From the NCBI GenBank assembly GCA_947095535.1, contig OX352774.1, forward strand, positions 171,614,200 through 171,678,199: DNA of 64,000 nucleotides, read 5' to 3'. Source of the stretch: Poecilobothrus nobilitatus. Its lineage: Eukaryota; Arthropoda; Insecta; Diptera; Dolichopodidae. The position numbers and the translations under genes were made by a program. The notes under the pieces are model-generated. The model was not told the DNA's origin. It ran no database searches and saw only the letters and a list, made by a program, of their open reading frames with translations. Shown piece by piece: positions 24,171 through 35,929 of this stretch (position 1 is the stretch's first letter; each line of letters opens with the position of its first letter).

Positions 24171-25189
24171 TGTTTTTAGTATAAATTTATACGAACAATA
24201 GGACTTGTAAATACACATTCTTACACATACATAAAGGCATACATAATAATACATATATAGTTCATGTATATGTAACTAACATATTATTATATAAAATTTT
24301 AAAATAGATTTAAATTCTTGATTAGTTTTTTTTCGGGAAAGCTTTAGGACTGAAAATAACAGTAATATGAAAATTTTAAATTTTCAAAAACCATCGTTTC
24401 AATTAATGTTTAACGTTAAAAACTATAAAGGCCGAAAGGTAAATTAACATAAAATAATTATTATATAATATTGAATTATATTTTAATTAATGACAAATTT
24501 ATTATTTATTATTTTTTATTTAATATTATAATGTGTCACATATTTTATTTGTTTAAAAATAACACCAAATATGTATCTTGAATATTATTTTTTTGTTATG
24601 AAGTTGATAAAATTCAAAATATTTTTATTTGATTTTTAAATTTGAAAATTTCCATTGATATTTAAATATTTTAAATACATATATATATGTAAATTAAATA
24701 TTATTGTATAGGTACATATACTTATGATGAATTTGTAAAATCTTAAGATGAATAAATTCGATTTTTTTTAAAAATAATTTTTGTTTTATCTTATTTTGTA
24801 TATGTAAACATGATATAAAATCTATAAGATAAAATGCCTTAAAGATAATGTATAAGAAAAACAAAACAAAAAATCATTATGTCGTCAATGTCTTTAACTT
24901 ACTAGATAAACTATAAACTATTTAATTTAATGTGGGTCTAATACAGCTTAGATTTAATACATTGTAGAAAATTGGATAACTTTATAAATATACTTTATCT
25001 TCTTTTGATAGTTTTCTTTTACATAAAAGTCAAAATGTTTAATGAATCTGTATTAATGTAATTTTTTTTTTGTTGTTCTTTGAGTAAAAGGATGGTGAGA
25101 ATCATTGAAAAATACTGTACGCAACACAGTTTAACTCACAAAAAACATTAACTCAGTCTTAAAGGATTAAAACAAGGCTTACAAACTAA
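24171..25189. other. AT-rich stretch, nothing recognised
   Basis: No coding signal, repeat copy or RNA-like fold noticed. Confidence 0.45.
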
Positions 25190-26060
25190 GCATTAATTAA
25201 CCATTTTTCGCTAACTCTTAGATCTACTGCGGCTAACAACCTCCGAGAAGGTGATCTACGTTTATCGTTTAATCCAGTGACCTATACATATAGTTCTTTT
25301 AAGCTTTCTATTAGCATTTTCGGAATATAGGAGTTTTAATGCTTCTACATTTATATTCTCTTCTAACTGGGTCTTATATTTTAGTACATGTTTTTTATTT
25401 CTTTATTCACGCTACGAATCTTTAGTGCTCTATGTAAATTGTGATTTTGTATGTACCAAGGACCACTTACCATGTTACGTAAAATTTTATTTTGAAAAAT
25501 TTGGATACTTTGAATGTGTTTAATTGGCATAACTTCATTGCTTTATGCCGTACAACTAAATGCATGCCAATCCTATTAACAATTTCTATAGTTTTGATCA
25601 AATACATTTCTCTATATTTCGATTGTAGTTAGATTTTTATCTCTTTCCATTTTAGTTTGACATGTTATTTCATTAATAGAAATTTTCTTGAGGTTTGAGG
25701 TTTTTCTACCCCCTTTTAATTTTACGACTGAAAGATCTTGTATGATTTTATTTGTATAATTTTCTTGCACAAATTTAACTACATTTAGCTTAATTTTCCA
25801 TTTTTTTGTTCAATTAAAAAGTTTGTCACTTGCTTTCTGTAATTTATTTCTAGTCTCGTTAATATTTGATCCTTCTGCCATATTATTACCGTATAGTCAG
25901 CAAATGTAGCTACAGTTAAATTTTCTATCTAATGTTGGTAAATCATTAGTATAAAGTAAATATAGTATAGGAACCAAGTTACTATTTTGAGGCAGACCTG
26001 TTTTGATTTCTCTAAGTGTATTTCTACTCTTAATTCTGTTCATCATTTAAACAATCTATC
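25190..26060 (-). pseudogene. Jockey-type LINE RT relic
   Basis: The minus strand reads NTLREIKTGLPQNSNLVPIL and YLLYTNDLPTL, matching the Jockey block GVPQGSVLGPxLYxLYTxDLP. Further on KKWKIKLNVVKF matches WRIKLNExKS, then KHIQSIQIFQNKILRNMVSG and PWYIQNHNLHRALKI match the tail block IQRFQSKxLRxIxxAPWYVxNxxIHxDLxI, and finally NVDHLLGG. The catalytic FADD site is destroyed (the spot reads YGNNMAEG). Stops are common. No open frame longer than 60 codons survives, so an ORF scan misses it. Confidence 0.75.
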
Positions 26061-27544
26061 AGTTTAATATGATGACAGTATTAAGATTATAAATATAATT
26101 TATAGCCATTAAAAAAAAAATTGTTTTAAAGATGAAAAATTTTAAAATCCTAACAATAAATATTTTCCTATATTCTGGATACATGTAAAATCTATATTCA
26201 GAATGTTATATTTAATGATTTAAATTCTGCTACAAATGTAATATGTATATGGGGATATATTTTTGGATACCTAAATCAAAAATGTAATGAAACATAAATT
26301 TTTGTTTAAGCTGCGAATGATAAAATTTTTTAAGCGTATTAAAACCGCTTTTGGAAAATATAAAATTAAATTAAGTAGGAAAATTATTTTTAATTTCAAT
26401 TACATATACCTACATATATGTATATGAATATAATATATGAATATAGAAAAATAATAGCATAAAGTTTATTTTTTATAATTATATATATACCAATAACTTT
26501 ATATTTCGGGGTGTATATCTATGTATATTTTACATAAATATTTACATATGCGATAGCGGATAGATACAGGTTTTAATCAGAAAAAAAAAACAAGTTCTTT
26601 TTTTAATTTTAATTAAAGCTCGTTTGAATTTGACCTATAAATACTGTTATAGATATTATATATTGTTTTAATTATATTTGATATCTATATATATTAATAC
26701 AATCTATTATATATTTTAAATCTATATATACCTACATTTATGTACTTTTCTTTCAAAATTAAATTAGAAAAAAGGAAAAGAAACATTTGTATTTACACAA
26801 AAAAAGAAAAAAAAAATTCTGATTCAACATATCTTTAGATAAAAGTATAATAAACCTGAACAGCATATATACACATTCAAATACACATATCTATATATTC
26901 ATAAACATAATATATGTATATATATATATATAAATGATAATAAAAGATTAAATAGTATCTACAATATCTAAACATAATTTTTTTATTTTTTATTTTAAAA
27001 TAATCTGATGTTGATAACAGTGTTAACATGTTCACCTGTGGTGCAGGTTAAAAATAAATTTGGTTGATAATATTTTGTAACGAAAAGTAAAAACAAAAAT
27101 ATTTAGAGAAAATGAATGAAGATTAAATTAAATTAAATTATATATATTAAATAAGATATATAGGTATATGTTTAATGAAAATTATAGTTTAGTAATGGTT
27201 AGTAATTTGATTTAAATAAATAAATTAATATTTTTCATTTTTTCCAAATAGTTCATCTTAAACTAAAATATTATATATTTTTTACGAATTTTTTATATTC
27301 TATATTCACCATTTGAAGATTAACTAACAGATATCCCATAATTCCATATATTTAATAAAAACTTTTCTCAGTTTTCTAACTTAACTGTTTTTTATATATT
27401 CCCTCAGGTAAGAATTTTTACTAAATTTATTAAAATTCTGCTCTGAAATTTAGTTTTAATACCCAAAAAAAAAAAAAAAAACATTAATCAGCTTTTCTTT
27501 ACTTTACATATTCCATTTCCGTTTATTTGAATTGATTTTCAATA
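26061..27544. other. AT-rich stretch, nothing recognised
   Basis: TA-rich tracts near 26915 and 26690. No coding signal or identifiable repeat. Confidence 0.45.
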
Positions 27545-27945
27545 TGGCATATATATAGCACCCGATAGTGTGTCATAAATTTCTATTCATATTTGTTTGT
27601 GGTATCATTTGTGGTATCACTGTAATTTCTGTCTGTGGTGTCATTTGGCTGTATTGTATTCATTTGTCTGTAGTGTCATTCGACTGTATGTAAAAAACAT
27701 ATAATTAGGGGGATTATAGAGTTGGTTACAAAAACAGGGTTCCAATAATTTGTTTTGCAGCCGTTAAGGCGTTTAGGACGGCAGGCCGCAGTTGTTGATG
27801 AAATATGTGTGTTAAACATATAATTAGGGAGGATTTTAGGGTTGGTTACAGATGATATCCAGTCAAATGAAATACAGTAAAATAATAATAAAGGCGAATG
27901 GAAATCTAGGCAAGTGACATATAGTGAAATAAAATACAGTTTTGT
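27545..27945. mobile_element. Repeat with minisatellite arms, shared-core copy B
   Basis: Left arm (27590-27690) has tandem TGGTATCATTTGTGG and TGTAGTGTCATTCGACTGTA units. The right arm (27850-27945) holds the same motif inverted (CCAGTCAAATGAAATACAGT, GGCGAATGG, CAAGTGACATATAGTG). Between them the core occurs twice (CATATAATTAGGGGGATTAT and CATATAATTAGGGAGGATTT, each before GGTTGGTTACA). It has the architecture of a foldback transposon. No coding content. Confidence 0.6.
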
Positions 27946-29244
27946 GTTAGTTACATAGCAGCTCCTATAATAAAATTACAATACATTCCACAACACAAGA
28001 TATAATTTGCATATTCTAAACTATAATTGTAAAACATTTCTTTTTTCATTTAAATAAAATAATACAGGGTTACTTTCCTTTTATTTTTATTTTATCAGAA
28101 GAATTTAATTTTTGAGAGAAAACTACAACTACTTCTATTGCTACTTCTATGTATTATAGTATCGAGATTCATTTAAAAAAAAAAAACTCCAGATAACTAT
28201 TATAATTATAATCATATTGTTTTATTTTACATAATTTTTATTACAAAAAAATACATTTAATTTTTTTTTTCACTCTAACTAAACACTAGGAACAGATTAT
28301 TGTTAAAGAAAAACACAGAGGGTGAAATCATGTTCCACATATTATATAAATTTATCATATTATATTAAATTTATAATATGAATAGATATCACATTATTTA
28401 AGTAAATAATATATGTATGTATATTTAAATGTACAGACAAAATTTATATATGTACACATATTATATAATAATATATATACCACATATTAATATAATAATA
28501 ATTAACATTTACATATTCACTTTTGTGGTTTTATTAAATTTTTAATTTTTGATAATAATATTACATAATTAAAAGTATATATATATAATATACTTACATA
28601 GATAAGATATCATAATAAAGTTAATTTTCTAAATCATAGAATCCTGGTTATGATATTAATTACATTTCTGTTAGTTATATAAAAATATAAAAATTATATA
28701 TGTATTTTATTTATTAAAATCTTTTTACACCTTCAAATTTCATTTTACCCTGAAGGGTGGTGATATTATTATAAGCTTAAATGTGGGGAAAAAGTATGTA
28801 TCTTTATATTATACAAAAAGCATTTCCAGAGGGCAGTAAATTAGTTATTTACATCAATATAATTTTCAAAATATATTTTATCTAAAGATACAACTATTAC
28901 ACAATATATATAATCTATATCTATATCTATATATATACATATATACAGTACTTTTCAAAATAATTTTATTATTTACAATTTTATATTTATTTCTAAAGTT
29001 CTTATATTATCACACATACATATATGACAATAGTTTGTATACAATTAAATTCTAAATTTTGATTTACTTTAAAATCCCTTTGATATTAAAAAAAAATGAT
29101 AAGAAAAAGCAGAAGGAATTAAAATTTAATATCTTTAAAACAAATTAAGGTTAAGGAAAAAAATAAAATAGGTAAAAGTATACCATCATTATCATTTTAT
29201 CATAATGCTAAAATATGGTTTTTAGTAGAGATTTAGTACAGTTA
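27946..29244. other. AT-rich stretch, nothing recognised
   Basis: ATAT-rich tracts (28380-28600, 28915-28950) and no coding or repeat signal beyond simple sequence. Confidence 0.45.
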
Positions 29245-29590
29245 GTGACAAAATTCATAAACCGAAATCCATAAATAAAAATCCAAAATCCGCAAATTTT
29301 TAAAATGTGCAAAGAATATTCTGGAAAAAGCAAAAGACTTGTAATAAATTCTAAAATTCCTCCTAATTATTTTTATTGCATAAATATTTCAACATCAAAG
29401 AATATAAAAAAGCTGTCGCTCCCAAGCCCCCAATAAACAAATTATTAAACTCTGATTTTGTAACCAAATATAAAGTCCTTCCTTACATACATATTTCAAC
29501 AACTAAATACTTAAAATAATTGTGAATTTTTTTTTGTGCCAAAAATCATTATGGATTTTCTTTTTTATAGATTTTGGGACTCACCCGATT
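29245..29590. mobile_element. Repeat with inverted arms, shared-core copy C
   Basis: Arms: AAACCGAAATCCATAAATAA with AAAATCCAAAATCCGCAA on the left, and CATTATGGATTTTC with TATAGATTTTGGGACTCA on the right, reading as inverse versions of one short unit (ATGGATTTT). The core lies on the minus strand, twice, e.g. AAATATGTATGTAAGGAAGG and ATTTGGTTACAAAATCAGAG. Same core as copies A and B, but with a different arm motif. Confidence 0.6.
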
Positions 29591-31129
29591 TACTATCATT
29601 AATATCGAAATGAGAAGAAAACGAGTAGACTGCACACAATATTCTTGTAATTAATTCGTTTCGATCATATTCAGTTCAATGACTCTGAATATTTAGCAGT
29701 TCAATAGATTTAAGATTATTTAATTTTTCTGCATATAATATTTGGTTTATATTATACTAGAAGTTAATATGTTACTAGTAATTATTTGGTGATTATTTTC
29801 AGAGAATTAATGAAGACAAAGGGTTATAAGAAGGAGGATAAAAAAAAAATTTTTTTAAAGTACTGTATTTAATAGAAATTTAATATCTATTTATTTTAGA
29901 TTAAAAAAAATAAATGAAATTTTCTGTAGCAAAAAATAAAATTGAATATTTTTCCTATTAAATATACTTAAATTAAATTAATAAATTAAATCAAGAGAAT
30001 ATGTTATAAAATAAATTGTCAGAATGATGGATGACGTATGTATGTTCTTTTTATAAAAGATAACAGTTTTAAATAAGGAGGCGATAATGATAATAATAAT
30101 AATAAAAAACACCGATTTTTATTATTAAAGTTTATGATAAAACTTTGATAATTTCTGATATCAAATAAATTTAAAAAAGGATAATCGATTTTTGTTTTTC
30201 AATCTAAAAAAATGAATTCACCACCATTTTCCAATTGAAAGCTCAAAGTAAAAAAAAAAGCATTCTTAACATATTGTCATTTTAAATTAAAATTACAATT
30301 TGTGTCATTTTTAATAATAACAAAAACCATTTGCACTTTTCTTCATCTTTGTTATTTTTATTTTTAATTTGTTAACGAGCTTGTCATTAATGTTGATAAA
30401 AAAAAAACAAACTTTCAAATTCAAACAAAAAAAAAACAAAACAAAATTAAAATTAAAAAAAAATTATTTAAATAACTTTGCGTCAATAGCGAATATAGCG
30501 TGATATATTATAAGACGCACGCTTTTCATTAAATCAAAATCAATAAAGTGCTCGTCACTCTGTTTTGATATAATCATACATGTATGATCATTAAATTTTT
30601 GTCAAAACAAAATTTGTTTTTTATCCAAGATAAATATTAATTAAAAATAAAAATAAATGCATGCAAAAAGTGAAAATAAATTAAAGAGAATTTAATATTC
30701 TAAAAACAAAATATATAATTAGCATATATATAAAAAAATCTAATAAAATAATTTAACACTTTCTATTTTTTTTTAGAATAAATTAAAATTATGAAGAGAT
30801 TGAAATAAGCGGACTAAACACAGCTCTATGTTTTTATAAAAGAGTTGAATTCCATTGATCATCTTAAAAGTATTGATATTAAACTGAACTGAAATATAAT
30901 TACGTTCTCCTTTGTTTTTTTTTATACAATATCGTATCTCAAACAAAAAAAAAAAGAATATTGCAGTATGACTTGTTATTATCTTGATACCGGCTTATTT
31001 AACCCATTTAAGATAACATAATTAGAGTAAAATTCGGTCACGTTGATGTGTAATATAAAACAACAAACAAAAGATTATTTCACACCATCTCATTAAAATC
31101 ACCTTCAATTTAAAACAAAAAAAAAAAAA
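29591..31129. other. AT-rich stretch, nothing recognised
   Basis: Poly(A), ATA repeats (30095-30110) and no coding signal on either strand. Confidence 0.45.
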
Positions 31130-31720
31130 ACACGAAATAAAATAAAAATCGTTGTTTCAACTCTGGGGTACCTGCACAAACCTAATATATGTATGTTTCC
31201 ATAAAATTCAATCATCTGTTAGAAAATGTAATATATCGGATTTAATTAAGTATGGAGTTATATTCGAAATTGTATAACAACTACTCAACCTTATTGTACC
31301 AAACCAACCAAATTTTATAGGAGTAGCTGGCATAAAATTTGATCATTTTTTTAAAAAATTATCTAACTTAATTAAATACTGAATTATTTATTCTCATAAG
31401 AAGTTCTATGGCAGTTACCCGAACTTGTTTTTTTAGACCAATTGATTTATTTAGATTTTGTTGGCATAAAACGTGACTTCTTTTACCTGAACACTAAGTT
31501 CACTAACACTAAATCAAACACTAAGTTAAGATTATATAAAAAAGAAGTTGTGCGGTAGTTATTCTAACCGAATATGAATCTAAGTTCCATTTTTTTTTTT
31601 TTTTGAGTTATCGGACGCATATAACTTAATTAACTATGAATTCAATACTGAATTCAAGTGTCACAAACGTAATAAAAAATTTATTATACCCTTGAACTAT
31701 TTTCTTATGAACGGGTATAA
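31130..31720 (+). mobile_element. GGGTATA-ended repeat, second family, eroded copy
   Basis: Units recall 45770-46530: CCAACCAAATTTTATAGGAG, TGGCATAAAATTTGATCATT, TCTATGGCAGTTACCCGAAC. The end has GAGTTATCGGACGCAT, GTGTCACAAACGTAATAA and TTATTATACCCTTGAACT with GAACGGGTATAA. The ACGG run is lost. Confidence 0.7.
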
Positions 31721-32489
31721 AAAAACAAAAAATTTTACAGTCAAATAAAGTAAATTTATACTTTTGCCGGTCAATTTTTATTTTTTTTTCTATTATTTAT
31801 TTTCTATTTATTTATTTATTTTGTTATTATTTACGTCTGATTTTAAAAGGCAAGCTTATAACTTTATTAAAAACTCATAACTTTATCCATATACGAATGT
31901 TTTTTAAAATTTATAAAATTTATGTTCATATTTATTTATTTCATTTTTTTTTTCTTTATTTGCTATTAAAATTTTAAAGTTCAAATCATGTCAACCAACT
32001 TTAATTCTTTCGCTATTTTTTTTTAGATTTTTTTTATTTTAATTTATTTATTTTGAATTCATATTAATTTAGAAAAATATCATTGAATTTTATTATAAAC
32101 TATCGTTGACTTTATGGTATTTATCATTGCTATCATATAATATGAATATATAAAAAAAATAAGAAAATTTATTAAGATTTAGAAATTGGTTTATTTATGA
32201 CATTGAAAGAGATAAAATAATTAATTTCAGTAAAAAGAACCAGCCCTTGAGAAAACGAGCTAAAGAAAAAGTTTCACTGTATCTTTTAATGCACACCGCT
32301 AGACTCTAGAGCAATAAAATTTTAATCAGTTTCGTATAAAGTTTAATATTATTGAACAAATTTTTTTTTTATGTAGCCCGTTCAAAAATTTTGTCTACAG
32401 CCTCCCCAAAACATTTTAAAACGTCTTATTTTCATTCCATTATTTTACAATCTACCATTACGTTTTTGGTTACTTCATAACTTCAAGAT
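31721..32489. other. AT-rich stretch, nothing recognised
   Basis: T-rich simple sequence. No gene or known repeat copy noticed. Confidence 0.45.
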
Positions 32490-33095
32490 TTTGGTTACTT
32501 CACAACTTCGGCGCGCTTTTAATTTTTTTTTTCCTGTTACTCCACTAGGGAGCATAGGGCTTCAACTTCACGTTTCCACTCTTCTCTATTATTTGCTAGT
32601 AATTCTATGTCATTTCATGATTTACCCAATCTACTTAGCTCTTCCAGCACCGTTCTTCTCCATGTTGTTCTGGGTCTACCTCTCGGCCTGGACCCACCTT
32701 GAGGATTCCAGGTCAGCGCCATTCTTGTTATACCATTAGTTTTTCTTAGTGTATGGCCAATCCACTTCCATTTCCTTCTGGTGATTTGTTTCACTATGGG
32801 CTCCTCGCCAGTTGCTTGCCATAAATCTCTCCTCGCCAGTTAATTGCTATGGGCTCCTCGCCAGTTAATTGCGTTCCTAATTCTGTTGGGCCAGAATATG
32901 CGGCTTATTATTCTGAGATGTTTGTTGATGAAGATTTGTACTTTATTTTTTATGGAGTTAGTAAGTAGCCATGATTCGCAGCCATATGTTAATGTGGATT
33001 TTACACATGAATTAAATATACTTAACTTGGTTCGTCTTGATATTTGCGAGCTGTTCCATATGGGGCGAAGTCTGCCGCTTTTAGGGGTCTAAAAA
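32490..33095 (-). pseudogene. LINE RT tail and C-terminal block
   Basis: The minus strand reads STLTYGCESWLLTNSIKNK and VQIFINKHLRIISRIFWPNR, then VKQITRRKWKWIGHTLRK, ITRMALTWNPQG, RPRGRPRTTWRRTVLEELSR, LLANNREEWKREVEALCSLV and a stop. This is the complete post-RT tail of an RTE-like non-LTR element. A local triplication of AATTAACTGGCGAGGAG disrupts the middle (32800-32875). One in-frame stop (after GKS) and the triplication mean it is non-functional. Base composition is markedly less AT-rich than its surroundings, which suggests a fairly recent copy. The two 82-codon plus-strand frames over it are shadows. Confidence 0.85.
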
Positions 33096-34329
33096 TGAAA
33101 ATTTGCTGTAAGAAACTAAAACGCAAAAATTAAAGCATCAACACTATATTTTTAAATGTGGTAACTACTTTTCCTAATTATCCTTAGGGGTTTCCTTAAA
33201 ATAAAAGAAAGTGTCTCTTGATTTTTCACAATTTCTCTTATATATACATATATATTAAATTCTAAGAAAAATTACAAATTTAGAGTAGAGTTACAAAAAT
33301 AGAGTAAGTCATAAATTGTTTTGTGTTTTGGAAATTTACATGCTTTTAAAAACCTTTGATGATCTTATATTCCGCCTTTTCGAATAATCTATTCTTACCA
33401 AATTAGCGATGTTAATGAAGCATTTGAGTAATAGGCTCTCTTTTATAGATCTGAATCATGCTCTCTTTTATAGAAATACTGTAATAAGATTTTAATGCGT
33501 ATCCACAGAAGTTTAAGAATTCAAATTTTTGTATCATTTCTATTTTGGAATCCGACTAAAAAATTGCCTACTATAAAAGATTTATATACTTTTTATAATA
33601 AGAAAAAAAAATTACTAAAAAGTATTAAAAATTAACTATTCTATACTGTATATAACAACTCATCAATCATATATCCAAAACTTGTTATTTAGCGTTCGTT
33701 AAAAAAAAAACAAACACAACGAATATTTTTTTATAGATTCGATATAATTAATTTGTAAATGACGTCTTTTTCTAGAATTATTTAATATTTATTTTAAAAA
33801 ATTAGCACTTTCTACCCCGTGTAAGCTAATCATTTCGAATTTATATTTTCGAAATTAAAAAAAAAAAAAAAAAACATTTTATCCACTTCAATATTATTGA
33901 TGTCATTATCAAATAAATAATAGTTAAATAATTTCTTTGATTTTTTTTTTTTTTTTGTGAAACTGATTATTAAAACTTTTGTAGCTTTGTAAAATTTCAT
34001 TGACCTTATTTTTAATAGATTTTCTACTATAATATCTTATATGTAGATACAATATTTATATTAATGTTCAAACTTTAGTATTTTTTATTTCCTCTGATAT
34101 AAGAAATAACAATAATTCAGTACTAACTACTAACAGTTTTTATTATTATTTAAACAAGTGTTGCCTTTTTAAAAAAAAAAATTTAATACAACATATTTTA
34201 CATATTTAACAAACAGTAATAAAATTCATACTATACATACCTACCTACAATATAACTAAAATATACCTATAACGTAAATCTACTTAATATCGACTTATTA
34301 AAAAAAGGAATGTTAAAAAATAATTTAAT
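33096..34329. other. AT-rich stretch, nothing recognised
   Basis: Poly(A) and poly(T) runs of 14-18 near 33855 and 33945, otherwise featureless. Confidence 0.45.
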
Positions 34330-34515
34330 GGGGCCTCGGTGGCCTAGTGGGTAAGAGCTTATAAAATACGCTGTAAACACCGAGGGAGTGTGGGTTTGAA
34401 TCCCACACACGTCGTAAGAATTATTCCCCCTTACGACACTTACAGCCACGTCTGTCCAGGAAAGGCTGTGCAATTTCCTGTCCACATTTATGAAATGCAT
34501 TAAAAAAAAAAAAAA
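34330..34515 (+). mobile_element. tRNA-derived SINE, family 1
   Basis: Starts GGGGCCTCGGTGGCCTAGTG, with B box GGGTTTGAATCCC, CCCCCTTACGACACTTACAG, GTCCAGGAAAGGCTGTGCAA, TCCACATTTATG and a 14-base poly(A). The GTGGCAGAG just before the tail is deleted. This copy retains the CCAGGAAAGGCTGTGCAA segment lost from the copy at 12808-12992. Confidence 0.92.
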
Positions 34516-34634
34516 TAATAATTTATCTGAAATAATCATATTATTGAAAAATTGACCGAAATAACTAAAATATTTTTACATTCGAAGGCTCAGAAAATCA
34601 AAAAATGCATCTAATTATATATTTTTTTCCCCCT

Positions 34635-35108
34635 TAAGTGAAGTGGGAATCTTCCAAAGACATCAAGAATTTCCCTTTGGTAGTGTCAGATTCTAACTGA
34701 CTAAGCCCACCTCACCCTTTTGTCAATATAATGAGATGAAACCCCTAGTATATTGGCTAGGAAATACGAATAGGAAAGGATAGGATAATAGGTTGCGAAA
34801 ACATTGGATACGGAGTGGGATTGTAAGGAAACAATGAATTCGCCTATTATTATTACTATTTTGCTAACAATGACAATAACCGTTACAACTATTACAACAT
34901 GCAGTATAGTATATAACACCTTTTTGCATGGTATAACCACAGATAACTTCACTGTAGCAGTTATTATTATTATTATTAATTATACGATATACATTATTAC
35001 TATATAAAATTACTACTTATTTTTTATTTATATGACCTGACGGGGGTTTGAACCCAAGACCCTCCGATTGAAAGGCTGCGGTGACTTAACCACTACGCCA
35101 TGAGTCAG
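34635..35108 (-). mobile_element. tRNA-headed SINE, family 3, most complete copy
   Basis: The minus strand starts CTGACTCATGGCGTAGTGGT, then TCAATCGGAGGGTCTTGGGT with B box GGGTTCAAACCCC. The body continues through TGTTGTAATAGTTGTAACGG, AGTAATAATAATAGGCG and CAATATACTAGGGGTTTCAT to AGAATCTGACACTACCAAAG. Other copies at 4826-5310 and 7776-8200. It lies head to head with a second head start (35111-35128). Confidence 0.82.
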
Positions 35109-35128
35109 ACCATGGCGTAGTGGTTAAG
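35085..35128. repeat. Perfect 18-bp inverted repeat at SINE head
   Basis: CTTAACCACTACGCCATG (35085-35102) and CATGGCGTAGTGGTTAAG (35111-35128) are exact reverse complements with an 8-bp spacer. The motif is the A-box region of the family-3 SINE. Either two heads integrated back to back or one 5' end was copied as a hairpin. Confidence 0.95.
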
Positions 35129-35929
35129 ATTTTATATAAGTCGATATGAGAATTTATTTAAGATGTAATTATGTTTCCTGCAGGAGGTATAGAAATTCAA
35201 AACACAAAGAAAATATAAGAGCACTTGGTACTGTGGAATATTTATACTCACTAAAAGCAACTTGCCCCTTTGCTAGTATATAATGTTATAAGCGTCTTAT
35301 CTATAAAATGGTATAATGGCTGAGATCGAAAAGGAAAATGAAAAAGAATTGCATTTAAGTAGGAATTAAATAGGAATTCTAGCATTTTATAGATATATGT
35401 ATTTTAAAGATATAGGATATATTTTAGAAATTTAAGTTCGGATACCTATTTTATTTTATTTAAATAAGTTTTATATTATATTAGTTTGATTTTTCTAATT
35501 TACATAAGCAGACAACAACATACCGTCTGAACGATGATATGAACATTCACGTTATTATTGTATAAATAAATAATTATACATAAACCAATTAATAATAATG
35601 TAATATGTTCAAAATATTTCCAGATGTCCATATTCTTCAATTTAATTTAGTTTTAGTAGGTACTAATATTTTCTAAATATTTTATTTTTTATTTTATTTA
35701 TTAAACCAAAGCAAGGTTTTTACATAAAAAATCTTACAGCTAAAAAAATTAAAGCTAACAAAATAAACATTTTTGATTACTAAGCTAAAAATTTACAATG
35801 AAAATTTTATAATTTGCACTATATATTAAATTTGAAAACAAAAAAAAAAAAAATGCTTACAGAACAAAAACACAGTATGACTGTAAAATTAAGTGGAATG
35901 TATAATATGAACTTGAACTTGAATTAAAT
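35129..35929. other. AT-rich stretch, nothing recognised
   Basis: No coding signal. The region near 35690-35900 may be 3' sequence of the LINE that follows, but this is not clear. Confidence 0.4.

Noticed and set aside
32491..33092. Two 82-codon plus-strand ORFs with hydrophobic character
   Set aside because: They are the complement of a LINE C-terminal region that reads clearly on the minus strand.
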